Part shown: piece after piece, positions 10,701-21,871 of the stretch
How positions within the stretch are numbered: the first letter of the stretch is position 1
How the letters are laid out: every line of letters begins with the position of its first letter
Source: Edaphochlamys debaryana
Lineage: Eukaryota; Chlorophyta; Chlorophyceae; Chlamydomonadales
Length of the DNA stretch: 64,000 nt
Assembly: GCA_016858145.1 (NCBI GenBank)
Contig: JAEHOE010000135.1
Span: 248,001-312,000, forward strand
Direction: 5' to 3'
Translations under genes and position numbers: made by a program
Notes under the pieces: model-generated
Seen by the model: the letters and a program-made list of their open reading frames with translations, nothing else
What the model was told of the DNA's origin: nothing
Databases searched by the model: none

Positions 10701-13700
10701 TGGAAACGGGGCAAGCGTCAGTACGGAAGCCAGGAGTGCAATGGCCGGGGCAGGCGATTAGATACCCAACATGCCCCCAGCCACGAGCGCAGCTCAGGGG
10801 TCTTGCGCTCCGCAAGCGACGCACCTGGCCCCTGTCCGAAGCCCCCGGGCCCCAGCGGCGGCCCCTCGGGGCGGAAGCCGCCCACGCCGCCCCAGATGCC
10901 GCCCGCCGCGTGCACCCCAGGGTGCGGCCGCAGGGGGTCGTAGCCCTGGCGGGGAGGGGGAGGGGGGCCGGGCAGCGGACGTGAGGGGCGAGCGCGCCTT
11001 ACGATATTCCTTCACGCAAGCAGGGGATGCGTGGGCGACGGCCCGGGCTAGCGATGAACGCCGAACGCCGCTAGTGGTGACACGGCTGCACTGCCGTGGC
11101 CGACCAACTACCGGTACATGTTGACTGCCCCGCCCCTGCTCCGCACGGCACCACTTACCCCGGCCAGCGGGTCGCGGCCCCAGTCCGGCATCATGGGGCC
11201 GCCGGGGCCGCCCGGCAGCGGGCCCCCGGGGCCCAGCGGGCCACCCCACGGCCCCGGGCCCATGCCGGGCCCCATGCCGCCCATGCCGGGCCCGAGCCCC
11301 GAGCCGAAGCCGCCGAGCCCGCCCAGGGGCCTGCGCGACAGGTGGGCAAGCGCAGGAGTATTAAGTGGGGCTATACCCTTGCGGACAGTGCCAAGAGTGA
11401 GGGTAACAGAGCAACAGTGGACCGGTGCGGTCGCAGGGCGGCGGCATTCCCCGCGTACGATACCCCTGCTCACCCTCCCAGGCCGCCCAGCCCTCCCAGC
11501 GGCCCGCCGCCCAGGGGTCCTCCCGCCAGCGGGCCCGAGCCCGCCGGGTGCAGCTGCACGGGCGGGTCGAGCGTGAAGGGCCGCGCGGCGTTGGGCGGCG
11601 CCTGGCCCGGGTCCTGCATGCCGGGCATGCCCTGCGGCCCCGGGCCCTGCTGCGAGGGCGACTCGGAGGCCAGCTTGCGCCCCAGCAGCGTCTCCAGCAG
11701 CGAGGAGGTGCGCTGGGCGGAGGGCGCGCCGGCGCCAGCAGGCGGGGCGGCGGCCTGCGCTGCCGCGGGCTGCTGCTGCTGCTGCGCCGCCGCCATCTGG
11801 GCCTGGGCCTGAGCCTGAGCCTGGGCCTGGGCCTGGGCCTGCTGCGCCGCCTGGTCCAGGCTGCCCGAGGGCGCCGCGGAGAGGCTCATGGAGGACAGCG
11901 AGGCCAGCGGCGAGGGGCCCGTCTGCAGAGAAAGGGCACACAGGCACATGCGGGAACAGAGGGACCCGTCAGGGGCTAGCGCCTCTTCTATCACTGCGCT
12001 CCCGCAGCAAAATAACAGCCCGCATGGCGCGTCCGCAGGGGCCCCGCATAATGCTCCACCCAGTCCAACTGATGCCCAACGCCCACCCCCGCGGCCACGC
12101 ACCTGCTCTGCGGGCGGCTGCTGTGGCAGGCCGGGCATGGGCGGCACGAAGCCGGGCGGCCCCAGCGGCCTGCCCCGCTCGATGGCGTCCCACAGCTTGA
12201 TCATCATCCCCAGCGCGATGAAGGGCGCACCCTCCAGCGCCGCCGCGCGCACCGGCAGGTCCTCCCCAAAGTACTGGTAGGCCAGCCAGTCCATGATCTC
12301 GGAGCGGGGGAAGGGGCCTTGCGTCTGCGCAGGCGAGGGCGAGGGAGGGGTGAGGAGGAGGTGAGGGGCGGGGGCTTGGCAGGGCGGGGCCGCAGCCGCA
12401 AAGGCAGACCGCGTCGGGGCCGCAGCAGGCAGCATTTCATGAGAGGCCCGAGGCTGGGCGGAACAGCATCCTGCTTCTTGCATTTGCATTGATCTTCGCT
12501 CCGCCTTTCCATCCCCTACGCTCGGGCCCCGCTCACCATGCCCTGCGGGTCCTTGTACACCCACTGGTCCTGCAGGTACAGCTCGGGCGTCACCAGCGGC
12601 GGAGGCATGCCGCCGGGGCCGCCGCCCGGAGCGGCGGCGGGCGGGCCGCTGTGCTCTACGCCGCCGCTCGATCCGCCCGCCGCCGCCAGCTGCTGCGCCG
12701 CCGCCTCCGCCGCCATGCCCGCCAGGTACTCGGGGTACTGCATCATGGCCTGAGGGGGGAGGGGGGAGCGAGGGTATGGCATGGGGAGGCAAGGCTTGGT
12801 CGGAGCGGCCATCGCAGGGTCGGCCGGCGGTAGCGCCCGGCATTGGCAGGTTTCGAGGGAAGCCCGGACCGCATCCGCTCGAGTGATCGCCCAACCCTTG
12901 ACCAGCATGCCAAGCCCACCAGTCAGGCTGCTTTGAACTGCCCTGGAGATGCACCCAGGCCCCGCGACCAGCACCCAGCCACCCGGTAGAGCCACAACCG
13001 CGGGCGGGGGCGCAGCGCACCTCGGGGTTGATGCGGGGCATGGGCAGCTTCTCCCCATGCGCCGCCAGCATGCGGGTGTGGATCTTGGTCATGGTGGGGG
13101 AGCTGTAGCGCCGCACGCTGCCGGGGGCGCCGCCGCCGCCGCCCGCGCCCGTGGAGCTGTCCTGGCGGTCCAGGGGGCCGCCCCGCATGGGCGCGTCCCA
13201 GCGGTCGGGCACGGAGGAGCCGGGAGCCGCGGGCCCAGTGGCTGTGGCGATGGCGAGCCAGCCAGCCAGGGGGGGGGGGGCAGGGCGACGTTGTGGGTGT
13301 GGGTGCATGCTTGCTATCGGCCTCGGGAGGGCGAGTGGGCGTGGATGGTGACAAGGGCTGCCGTGCCAAAGCAAGCCTTCCAGCTACGCAAAACAAACCT
13401 ACGCCGCCGCCCAGAACCTACGCTTGAGGCCCCTGCCGCGACCGGTCGTGAAGCCGCGACCGCGGCCCGCCTGCGTGGAGGTGAAGGCCGAATCCCCAGC
13501 ACCGCTGCCGGCCAGCGGGGTGCCGCCTGCTGGAGGGAGAGCAGAGAGGGCGTGGCGTCAGAAAAACGTGCGGCTTGCTCATGCCCAGAGGCAAGGAATG
13601 CATCTGGTGTCTAAATGCAAGCCGTGTGCCCAACCCTTGCACCAGGGCTTACCTGCCGCGCCCGGAGCACGCCAGCGGTCCTCCCCGGGCCGCCTCTCCG

Positions 13701-14675
13701 CGTCTGCAGAGCAGCAAGGCCGTGTACTGGGCAGTAGCAAACAAACACCACCGCCCACCCCCAGCTATCCCGGGCGCCAGCAGGCCTTTTCTGCGTGCAT
13801 GCGTCTGCTGCAAGCGAACCCAGTGGCATGCCGTAGACGGGGACACGTCCCAGGTCACGCTCTTGGCTAAGGAGGACAGGAGACAGTGGACTCACTGTCG
13901 TTGTTCCAGCGGTCAGCGATTGCGGGGCGCTTGGGCAGCTCCGGCTCGGGCGGCATACCCGGAAGCCACTCCCGCTCCACAAGAGGCGCACCCGGGGGCT
14001 TGCGCTCAGCCCAGCGGTCCTCCGCGGGAGGGCGACCACGGCCGCGACCACCCGTGTCGCCCCAGCGATCTGCGAGAAGAACACGTCGCACCCTCAGATC
14101 ACGACCGCCCTGATCCCAGATCATCAACCAAGCTTCAAGCTTGCGATGAGGTGTTGTGAGAGCAGTCACACTGGCGTCTCGGAAGCGCGCAAGAGAATTA
14201 CCGCGCGGCAATTCCTTGAAGTTTTCGCAGGGCGGCTCTCCTTTGCGCCAGTAACCAGGCAAGCAGTTGAACCCTTTGCAACAATCTCCCAGCTTACCAC
14301 CACCGCGGTCGTCCTGCCAGCGGCGCGGCTCCTCCACGGAACCCCACCTGCCGACGCAAGCAAGCACTTTCAGGACACCGTGCAGGGCAAATTGCGTGTT
14401 CAACAGGTACCCTCAACACCTGTGCCTGCTCACCTGTCGTTCGGGTCCCACGCGGGCTGGCGATCGCGCGTCTCCTCCTCGCGCCAGCGGTTCACCCCCA
14501 CCGGGCGGTCCCGCGCCGCGTTATAGTCGGGCCTGTCCTTCTCCGGCCACTTCGGGTCCCGGTTGGGCGGGCCCTCGGGGCCGCGCCACGCCGAACCAGC
14601 CGGCTTGGCGGCGGCGTCCTTGCCCTGCGCGCCCGTGGCACTACCGTCCCAAGGCCCAATCAGCGCGCTCTTCAT
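7768..14675 (-). CDS. GYF-domain protein of the GIGYF/EXA1 type
   Basis: Fourteen exons: 14675-14434, 14347-14298, 14069-13896, 13703-13653, 13529-13422, 13241-13021, 12749-12537, 12324-12103, 11922-11474, 11330-11159, 10945-10825, 10681-8748, 8458-8351 and 8085-7768. The phase closes exactly, for about 1,460 residues. The GYF domain (about 339-405) is split by an intron between WVYKDPQGM and QGPFPRSEIMDWLAYQYF; this fold binds Pro-rich PPG peptides. N-terminal exons repeat a D/N-R-W motif. The C-terminal half is Ala/Pro/Gln rich and carries three L-x-x-I-Q-x-x-E motifs (about 733, 905 and 1147) like those of GIGYF proteins. The end (NWCRSKMLEFFGND, then EYMRGKPNVSTFVAEFLKR) fits the conserved C-terminus of plant GYF proteins. 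Relatives act with eIF4E-type cap-binding proteins in translational repression. The ATG lies nine bases downstream of a possible acceptor at 14685-14686, so a 5' UTR intron is likely. Confidence 0.85.
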
Positions 14676-15398
14676 GGGCTGCTCCTGTTGTGTGGAAGAG
14701 CATGGGGTATTGTCAGCGACGTGCAGCGACACAACAGGCGCGCAAGGCGCTTGTCGCAGAACCTGTCGGCATGGCTGCGACGCTCACGCACCGTGCTGGT
14801 GGCCCTGCCGAACGGCTGCCTCCACTGTGGTGACAGCGGAAGGTCGGCGCCTCCTCCGGGCAGGGCGGAGGAGGCCATAGCGCCTGTCGAGCGAAATGGA
14901 AGAATTGCCGAAGTGGCGCCACGCAGTCTCTGCGGCGTCGGTGACACCCCCGAACCGTGTCTAGCTCACCGAACGCCGAGGTGATGTGATCCGCCATGAC
15001 CCGGGCCCTCCTGTCTCCGCGCTCGGAGGCCGCAATGCACGCGGGAGCTCAGAAGAGGAAGATTGCTTAATAGGGTGCTATGAAGAGTTGAAGGCTCGAG
15101 AGTAAGCTGGCTCGAGAGTAAGCTGGGGGGGTCAAAGCTGCAAAGCCGGGGACTCAGTACGCCTGCGGGGTTCCGAAGAGGAAGCAGCGAAATCGGGCTG
15201 CATGCGGGTCCGCGTGTCCCTCGTTTCGGGGGTCGAAACACATTGCATTACTGCTATCACCTAAACTCATCACACCCTTGCAGCCCCACGGCCTAGACGC
15301 TTGCACTTGACGTTGGGATCCCCAGCATCCCGCCTAGCAGTCCACCTGACCAGTCCTCTCGGCGCCGTACCCTCGTGCAAAGTCTTCGAAGGTTCAGG
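14676..15398. promoter_or_regulatory. Divergent promoter region (GYF gene left, EF-hand gene right)
   Basis: The 723 bases separate two divergent start codons. On the minus strand, an ATG at 14997 followed after 28 bases by a GTGAGC donor (14969-14964) may belong to the 5' leader of the GYF transcript. No TATA box was recognised. A perfect 16-bp unit is repeated twice in tandem at 15093-15124. Confidence 0.5.
15093..15124 (+). repeat. Two tandem copies of a 16-bp unit
   Basis: The unit GGCTCGAGAGTAAGCT occurs twice in direct, perfect tandem. It lies in the divergent promoter, about 275 bases upstream of the EF-hand start codon. No function is evident. Confidence 0.9.
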
Positions 15399-18300
15399 AT
15401 GCAGCAATTGAGTGGCCGAGCCTTGGCAGGTCGGCCGTGTGCTCAGCGGCTGCCCAATCGCCGAGTCGCGCCGGGGCCGCGACGAGCTGTGGTGAGCCGG
15501 TATCTGCTGGTTTACAGCTTACTCTGCTTAGTGAGACGATGAAGGCAACTGAGGGGCGCGCGCGGAGCGTTGGTGGCTTTCCATCCAATCAGAATCGAGC
15601 CATCCGCCGCCCCTGTCCCCGTCCTTGTCGGTCGCAGGTGCCACGCACCGCAGCGTCCCCTTCAGCTGGCGGCAGCAGCTTGGGTGGACTGTCCATCCTC
15701 CAAAACACGCGGCCGGTCGACCGCCTGCGGTTCCAGGCTATGCTGGTCTTCAAGCACTTTGACGAGGACGGCAACGGTAGGAGGCTTCTTCCTTGAGGGG
15801 TACTCCGAGGGGGTTGGGGGCATCGGCTGGGAGGAGGGGTATTGCAGGGGGGGGGTTCCTGCCTGACGGCATGGGACGTGCGGAAGGGCAGGTGGGGGCA
15901 GGTGGGATGGGAGTCCGGTGGCGCTGCCCCTGGCCGAACGATACCCGGAACCGAGGCCCCTCCGCACTAGGAGGGCCATGGGCGGGTGGCCGGCGGCACC
16001 ACGCACTCGCCACGCTGCGTCCGCTCGGGGGCAAGGCATGGCCCTCGCACAGGCCCCTGCTGCGTCTCATTCCTGACCGGCCCAGACCAAGACTGAACCC
16101 CCGAGGGCGGAACCCCTCCACACCACGTCATGCCTCCCTCCGCTCGCGCTTCTTTCACATCCACTCCCTCGCCCCGGGCCCTCAGAGGAGCCGCACACCC
16201 GTCCGCCACTCGCCATGACCCCACCCGACCCGCCCTCGCCGCTGCCCGCCACCACCTCCTCCCCGCCCCCCTTCTCCCAACCCTCCTCCCCAGCCCCCCA
16301 ACCCCCAGCCCCAACCGCGCGACCCTCCCTCCCAATCCCTCCTTCCCCCTTGCCCCTCCCTCCAACACCCACCCTCCGGCCCCTACCCCCCTTCCCCCCA
16401 GGCCGCCTGTCCCCCGCCCAGCTGGACGCCTACGTGGCATACAGCGCCGAGCGCCTGGGCCCCGCGGCCGCCGCCCTGGGGCCCGCCTACGAGGCCGCGC
16501 GGGCGGCGGGCGGGGCGGCGGGGCTGGACATGGAGGCCTTCATCGACCTGGTCCGGGAGCAGGTGCGTGCTGGCGGGAGGGGGGGAGGAAGGGACAGAAG
16601 GGACCAAAGGGGAGGGGCAGGGAGGTCCGGGAGCAGGTGCGTGACGACCCTGGGTTGGCAACTGGTGGGGAGCTGCCCGAGCTAGCGGGAACAAGGAAGA
16701 ACAAGACCCGGGCTGTGCGTACAAGGGCGGCTGGTCCCGGGCGGTCAAGGCTTGTAGGGGAGGGGGGGGGCGCCAAGTGGCGGCTCCCAATGGCGTGTGG
16801 TGCAGGCCCCTCTCGTTCTCTGGCGGGCGGGGCGTGCCCTGCCCCTGCACGTTGGGGAGGGGGCGGTCTGTCAGCAGAGGCCGGGGCGGGGGGCCCACGG
16901 GGGCCGTGGGGAAAAAAGGCGGGCCTGGCGCATGCGTCCCAGGGCCCCGCCCGGCCCTGCTCTGCCCGATGGGCGGCTTTGCTGTGCGGCTGGTCGCTCG
17001 GGCCGGAGGATGAGCGAGGTCAACCCGGGCAGCGCGGCGCACCGGCAGGGCCTTGAGCGCCCACGCCTGGGCCTTCAGCGCCCATGCCTGGGCCTTGGAT
17101 GGCCGAGCCTGGGCCTTAATCGGGACCCTCTGGCGCATCAGAGGCCAGTGGTCTGGCAAGGCCCTGCGGGGGGTGGTGCTGGAGGGCCAGCCAGTCGCAA
17201 GGGCCACGCAGCCGACAAGGGGCCGGCAGGGGCCTGCTGCAGTTGGCGGCGGCAGGGCGGTGCTCACCCGGCCAGCCCACACGGAGGTGCCCGGGGGGCT
17301 GCTTGGTGGGCGGAAGCGGAGGCGGAGGCGCAGGGCGGCCGGCTGGAGGCCCCGGGACACGGGCGAACGCCTGGACGCGGGGGCCGGTGTCCGGCCCATC
17401 TCGCCCTGGCGGGGGGTTGAGGCAAAGGAATGGAGAGTGGCAGCGGGCCCGGCGGCGGTCGGCACAGCGCTCCCCCGCGATCCGCGAGGCGGACCCCACC
17501 CAGCCCCGCAACCACCAGCTCCAGCCCGCCCCACCCCCCCATCCCCACCACTACCCCTCCCCACCCCACCCACCCACCCACCCACCCACCCCACCCCCAG
17601 GTCAAGGCCGCCTCCGCCAGCCGCGAGTTCCCCCGCTCCGTCTTCTCCGAGGCGGAGCTGGGCAAGCTGGGCTGGGACGCCTCGCTGCCCCCCGCCGAGC
17701 TCTCCTCCGTGCTGGCCGTGTTCCGGCTGCTGGACTTCAACGCGGACAACTACGTCAAGCTGGAGGACCTGCGGAAGGCGCAGGTGGGGAGGGTGGAGGG
17801 AGGGGAGCGGAAGGGGTTTGGGGAAGCGGAGGGGAAGGGGGATAGGTACACCCCGTCTAGTACTTCCTGCCAAGCCAGGTCAGGCGACGCGCCCCCTCCC
17901 TGCCCTAACCCCTCCCCCCCTGCTCCCCTCCCTGCCCTAACCCCCCCCCCCCCCTGCTCGCCGCTCAGCTCCGACTCCTTTCCCCCTGCGCCCCGCCGTG
18001 CCCTAACCCCTCCCCCCCTTCCCCCCACACCTCCACGCCCCCCCCCCCTCCCCCCCCAGGGCATTGAGCGCGAGATCGTTGCCGACCAGCTGGAGGACGC
18101 CGACACCAACGAGGACGGCTTCCTGTCCTTCGCCGACTTCCTCAAGTCCTACGCCCGGGACAAGCCCGTCATCCTCAACATGCTGGTGGGAGGGGAGGGG
18201 GGGGCGGGGGCGGGGCTGGGGGGGAGGGGGGGAGGGGGAAAGGTCGACGTGGTGAGGGGCAAACGCGTTTGAAGTCGAAGCTCCTCGCCCTGCACCTGCC

Positions 18301-18978
18301 TCCCTCCTACCCACTCCCACCCACTCCTACCCCCCACCCTCTCCCCTCCCCCCAGGTGCTGCTGGCCCACACCGCCGCCTACTGGTTCGTGCTCAACCTG
18401 CCCATGCTGGAGCTCCCCATCAAGGCATGCCTCTGCGCCTTCATGCTGTTCAAGCCGCAGGTGGGGGGGGGGAGGGGCAGGGGGGGATGGGAGAGGGTGC
18501 AGTGGTTGAGGGGGAAAAGGGGCGAGCAAGAGGGGGACTCAAGCAACAGGTGAGGGGGGGAGCAGAGAAGGAGCCGGCTTGGCCCCGGGCGGAAGGGGCG
18601 GTTTGCTCAACAAGTGCACTCTCTCACGGCCCCGGCACCCCTCCCCCCGGCATCGACCACACCACACCTCGACCATGCCGCACCTCACACGCCCCTGCGT
18701 CCCCTCCACACGTCGTGTGCCCGCCCTACCCCACTCTCTGAAGCCCCCTCCCCTTGTGCTGAGCCGCGCATCTGCCCTCCACTCCCTCCAAACACTGCCC
18801 TCCACCCCCTGCCCTCCACCCCCTGACCCCTGCCCTCCACCCACCCTGCCCCGTGACCCTGCCCCACCCGCAGATCATCACTACCAACGTCATCAAGCTC
18901 TACCAGATTGGCCGTACCGTCGTGGACCGCGCACGTGCGGAGATCGAGATGGCGCAGATGCGGGGGCGGCAGGCGTGA
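15399..18978 (+). CDS. EF-hand protein with probable chloroplast transit peptide and hydrophobic C-terminus
   Basis: Seven exons: 15399-15491, 15638-15776, 16402-16562, 17601-17783, 18060-18185, 18356-18460 and 18874-18978. The phase closes for 303 residues. The first about 45 residues are rich in Arg, Ala, Ser and Pro, lack acidic residues and contain RRAVV, typical of an algal chloroplast (possibly mitochondrial) transit peptide. Three EF-hand-like loops follow. Loop 73-84 (DEDGNG) has Gln instead of Glu at position 12. Loop 176-187 (DFNADN) is less canonical. Loop 207-218 (DTNEDG) is good. The segment at about 235-266 (LLAHTAAYWFVLNLP and on) is hydrophobic and could insert in a membrane, followed by a charged helix to the stop. 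It is probably a calcium-responsive organelle membrane protein, but I do not recognise the specific family. The start was chosen because only this ATG plus a 146-bp intron gives a transit peptide in phase with the EF-hand exons. Confidence 0.8.
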
Positions 18979-19525
18979 GGCAGCCCAAGGGGGAGCGGCG
19001 GCAGCAGGGGTGGGGTCAGTGGGGTGGCGGGCAAAGGCAGCGAAGGGATGGTGGCAATGAGAGCGGGGGACGAAAGCGGGACGGCGGGCGGGTAGCCCGT
19101 GCAAACGGCGCCGGGCGAGATTGGGCCGAGAGTGGGTGCGGACGGGGCGGGGCAGGTACACTGCTGGGTTGAGAGCTGACCGGACTTACAACTGAGAGGC
19201 AGAATGAGGGGGGCGGGGTGACCAGGGGGAGCCGGACCCAGCAGAGACACGGCACTGCCGGTTGACAGTTGGACTGCACGTGATGATTGAGAGAGGGGCT
19301 TAGCTGTTGCTGTTGGTGTTGGCTGCACTCGCACCCGCACCAGGCAATCGTGGTTGCTGCGGATGCAGATGACGGGAGAGGAGCGCGTACAAGCCCTGCT
19401 TTGCGCGAAGAGGATGCCGCGGCGAGACTTGTTCCCAGCACTGATTGGGCCGTCACGGCAGCGATGGATTGCAGGCGGGAGGGGGCGCTCTCAGGGAGAG
19501 GGGCCACTGGGCCAGGCTGGCCTCA

Positions 19526-19530
19526 TGTAA
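19526..19530 (+). terminator. TGTAA polyadenylation signal, EF-hand gene
   Basis: TGTAA is the standard volvocine polyadenylation word. It lies 548 bases after the EF-hand stop codon, a normal 3' UTR length for these algae. Confidence 0.6.
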
Positions 19531-19627
19531 CTCCCGACAGGAACGCCCGCGGCCCCTCGCTTTTCCAGCAGGGACGGCCTCCCCGGCACACGCTTGGCCG
19601 CCAGCGTTGGTATCTTCCCTGGGCCGA

Positions 19628-20160
19628 AGTGCGGGAGGTCCCGCACTCGGACCTCGGGTCCAAGCCCAAGAGTGCGAAAGCGGGCCGCACTTCGTGGCCC
19701 TTGGCGGCCCAAAACGTGCGACCGCACTTGGCAAGCGCTTGCCGCCCAGAAGTGCGGGAGAGTGCGGTGGAGTGTAGCGGAGGGCGCGGCGTTCTGGAGG
19801 TCTGTTTCAAGCGGATGAGTCTGCCTGGCTCTCGCCCTAGTGCATGAGCTGATGTAGGCGGGCAACTGGGGTCTTGAATTCCAGCAGCAACCCCGTAGTG
19901 TATGCTGCAAGTGCATGTGATGCGGGCTGGACGGTGGAGGTGGGAAGGGGACTGCCTGCCCGGCTGGCCGCGCCCGTTCGGTGGGCCCCCCAGGGGTTGA
20001 GGGGCCCCCGCACCTGAGCCGCCAGAAGGCTCAAAAATGTGCCGGCGCGGGCCGCACTCGCAACCAAACTTTGCTACAAAAGTGCGGGAGCTTCCGCACA
20101 TGAGGCTCTTTCCGTCACCGAAAGTGCGGGATGGCCTCACTCCCCCGCACTTCCGCACTA
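19628..20160. repeat. Cluster of AGTGCGGGA motifs in both orientations
   Basis: The word AGTGCGGGA occurs at 19628, 19751, 20081 and 20123, with several CCGCACT complements around them (for example near 19640, 19685 and 20150). The pattern is denser than expected even in GC-rich DNA. It may be part of a non-autonomous mobile element or an internally repeated regulatory block, but no ends or target-site duplication were identified. Confidence 0.5.
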
Positions 20161-20308
20161 AGATAGCAACACTGTTGGCCGCTTGCTGCCCGGCTGGCGC
20201 AGCTGCAAGGCGTTAAGGCGCAGCTGCAAAGGGCCGCAAGGGTTGCAGATCCACGCCTCACACAGTGACAGAGCACCAGGACCTCTGGACCGTTGCCCGA
20301 CAGCCAGC

Positions 20309-20313
20309 TTACA
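20309..20313 (-). terminator. TGTAA polyadenylation signal, p32 gene
   Basis: TGTAA reads on the minus strand about 780 bases after the p32 stop codon and is the first such word downstream that I found. Confidence 0.5.
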
Positions 20314-21091
20314 CAGAGTGGTCGCCGCAACAAGGAGCCAGCCACAGCCTAGGCATACTGTACGACTGACACAAGCGGATGCATCCATGCTGAGCAAGCC
20401 AAGCACACAACCGACGCCAAGCCACTGAAGCCAGCAAGCCAGACCATTCCTCGACCCCCCTATCAGTGGGGGTCACCAGCCCCCACCGACACACCACAAG
20501 ATAGGCCAGCCAATACCACACGTCCCAGCTTGCAGCAATGCCCAGCATGCCCGGAGCGCTGACGCAGGCTCCAGGCGGCCAGCCCCACACAGTCTGCAGT
20601 TGCGCCCGCCTGCCTGCCTACGTGGCCCACATCCGCTGCCGGGCCCTGACCAGCCTCCTCACCCCGCAGGCCCTCCACGCAGCGGCCACACAAGCAAGCA
20701 TCGCCACCCACTCACAACTCACACGCTGGCCCGAACACCAAGCTTGTCACAGCAACAAGGGCTCTGACTGTTTCCCTGCCTCTGGCCTGGCCGGCAGTTG
20801 CCCAGCCGGGGACCTGCAGCGCGAAGTCCCAACCGCAACGACCCAGGCGTGATATGACCGTCAGCGCAGCACCTCGAGTCCAGACCCGCACAAGCCCGGC
20901 CTAGACTGCAATAGGTTCTTGCCCCCTGCCGCTGTCAGACCTGGACCCGGAGGTGGCCAACGGCCTTCAGCACAGTCCTTCACAATGCCCTTGCCGAGGT
21001 TGCCTGGCAAACTGACCCGTCACGACCTGCCCCAACCCGTGTCAAACCGTGTCGTCCAGCCCCCTGCCCCCGCCCACCCGCGGCCCCCGCC

Positions 21092-21871
21092 TCATCGCGC
21101 AATGAACTCCCGCACGCGCCCCAGCCACTTCTGGTACTCAAGGGAGGACTTGTCCTTGAGGTAGATCCGGATCCACTCGCCCAGGTAGGCGTTGACCCCC
21201 CGCTCCTCCAGGTAGTCCACGAAGGCCTGCTGCAGCGTGTCGTCCAGGTCCTCAAACAGCGGCCCCGCGTAGGGCGGCGGCCCCGCCTCCTCCTCGCGGT
21301 CCATGGCTTCGAGCGACACGTTGTGGATGGTGAGGTACTCGCCGTCGCTCTCGCACTCGAAGGTCAGCACGTCGTCCCCGTCCTTGCCGATGGTCACGGA
21401 GAACTCCACGGGGAGCCCCTCCTCGTCCTCCTCCTCGTACTCGTCCTCATCCTCGTCCTCCCCGAAGTCCGGCTGCGAGTCCAGGTTCACCCGCACGAGG
21501 ATTTCCTCCTTGCCGAAGCGCTTGGCGAGGATGAATGCGCTCGTGCCGGACTCGTCTGCCAGCTCAAAGTCGTTGGGCGGAGGCGACATGATCAGCTCTT
21601 CCTTGCGATATGACTCGCGCTCATACTTGATTTCGTCTTTAAGGACAGCGATGAGCGACGAGGCCACAGAGGACGAGGCACGCCGTGATGCGCTCAGCAC
21701 CACTCGAGAGCGGCTATGCTGCAGTGCTGGCTGCGATCCCGGGGTGCATACGTGCCGACCGCTCGTGCTTGCGATGGGCCCGCACGCTGGAGCCGGGGTG
21801 AGCAGGCGGCCCTGCCCCGAAGCGGCTACACATGACCGTAGTGCTTGAGGAGCTCCTATGAGGCAGGCCAT
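21092..21871 (-). CDS. p32/MAM33 family mitochondrial matrix protein (C1QBP-like)
   Basis: A single uninterrupted exon encodes 259 residues. The N-terminus (MACLIGAPQALRSC, then Arg/Ser/Ala-rich sequence to about residue 65) looks like a mitochondrial presequence. The mature part has the family features. SSVASSLIAVLKDEIKYE forms the first helix. A very acidic loop contains DEDEDEYEEEDEEG. The C-terminal helices carry LQQAFVDYLEERGV and LKDKSSLEYQKWLGRV. In other eukaryotes these doughnut-shaped trimers act in mitochondrial translation and respiration. The first in-frame ATG is at 21871; an open frame continues ten codons upstream without another ATG. Lack of introns is unusual among its neighbours but not rare for this family. 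Confidence 0.9.
   Translation of the reverse strand: MACLIGAPQALRSCVAASGQGRLLTPAPACGPIASTSGRHVCTPGSQPALQHSRSRVVLSASRRASSSVASSLIAVLKDEIKYERESYRKEELIMSPPPNDFELADESGTSAFILAKRFGKEEILVRVNLDSQPDFGEDEDEDEYEEEDEEGLPVEFSVTIGKDGDDVLTFECESDGEYLTIHNVSLEAMDREEEAGPPPYAGPLFEDLDDTLQQAFVDYLEERGVNAYLGEWIRIYLKDKSSLEYQKWLGRVREFIAR

Larger units (their letters stand above)
18979..21091. other. Convergent intergenic region with repeated AGTGCGGGA motifs
   Basis: The 2.1-kb stretch separates the convergent EF-hand and p32 genes. It holds the two 3' UTRs with one TGTAA signal on each strand. Between them is a repeat-like block (about 19628-20160) of AGTGCGGGA words and their complements. No convincing gene is present. 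Confidence 0.6.

Noticed and set aside
9348..10943. Long open frame on the plus strand opposite the GYF gene
   Set aside because: The opposite strand encodes a continuous exon with family motifs; this frame is an Arg/Gly/Leu-rich shadow caused by high GC.
14970..14997. ATG exon MADHITSAF as the true N-terminus of the GYF protein
   Set aside because: Its donor phase does not match the only nearby acceptor; joining them shifts the frame and meets a stop. It is kept only as a possible upstream ORF.
16383..17873. Nearly 500-codon open frame on the minus strand over the EF-hand gene
   Set aside because: It crosses exons and C-rich introns of a well-supported gene on the other strand and has no motif of its own.
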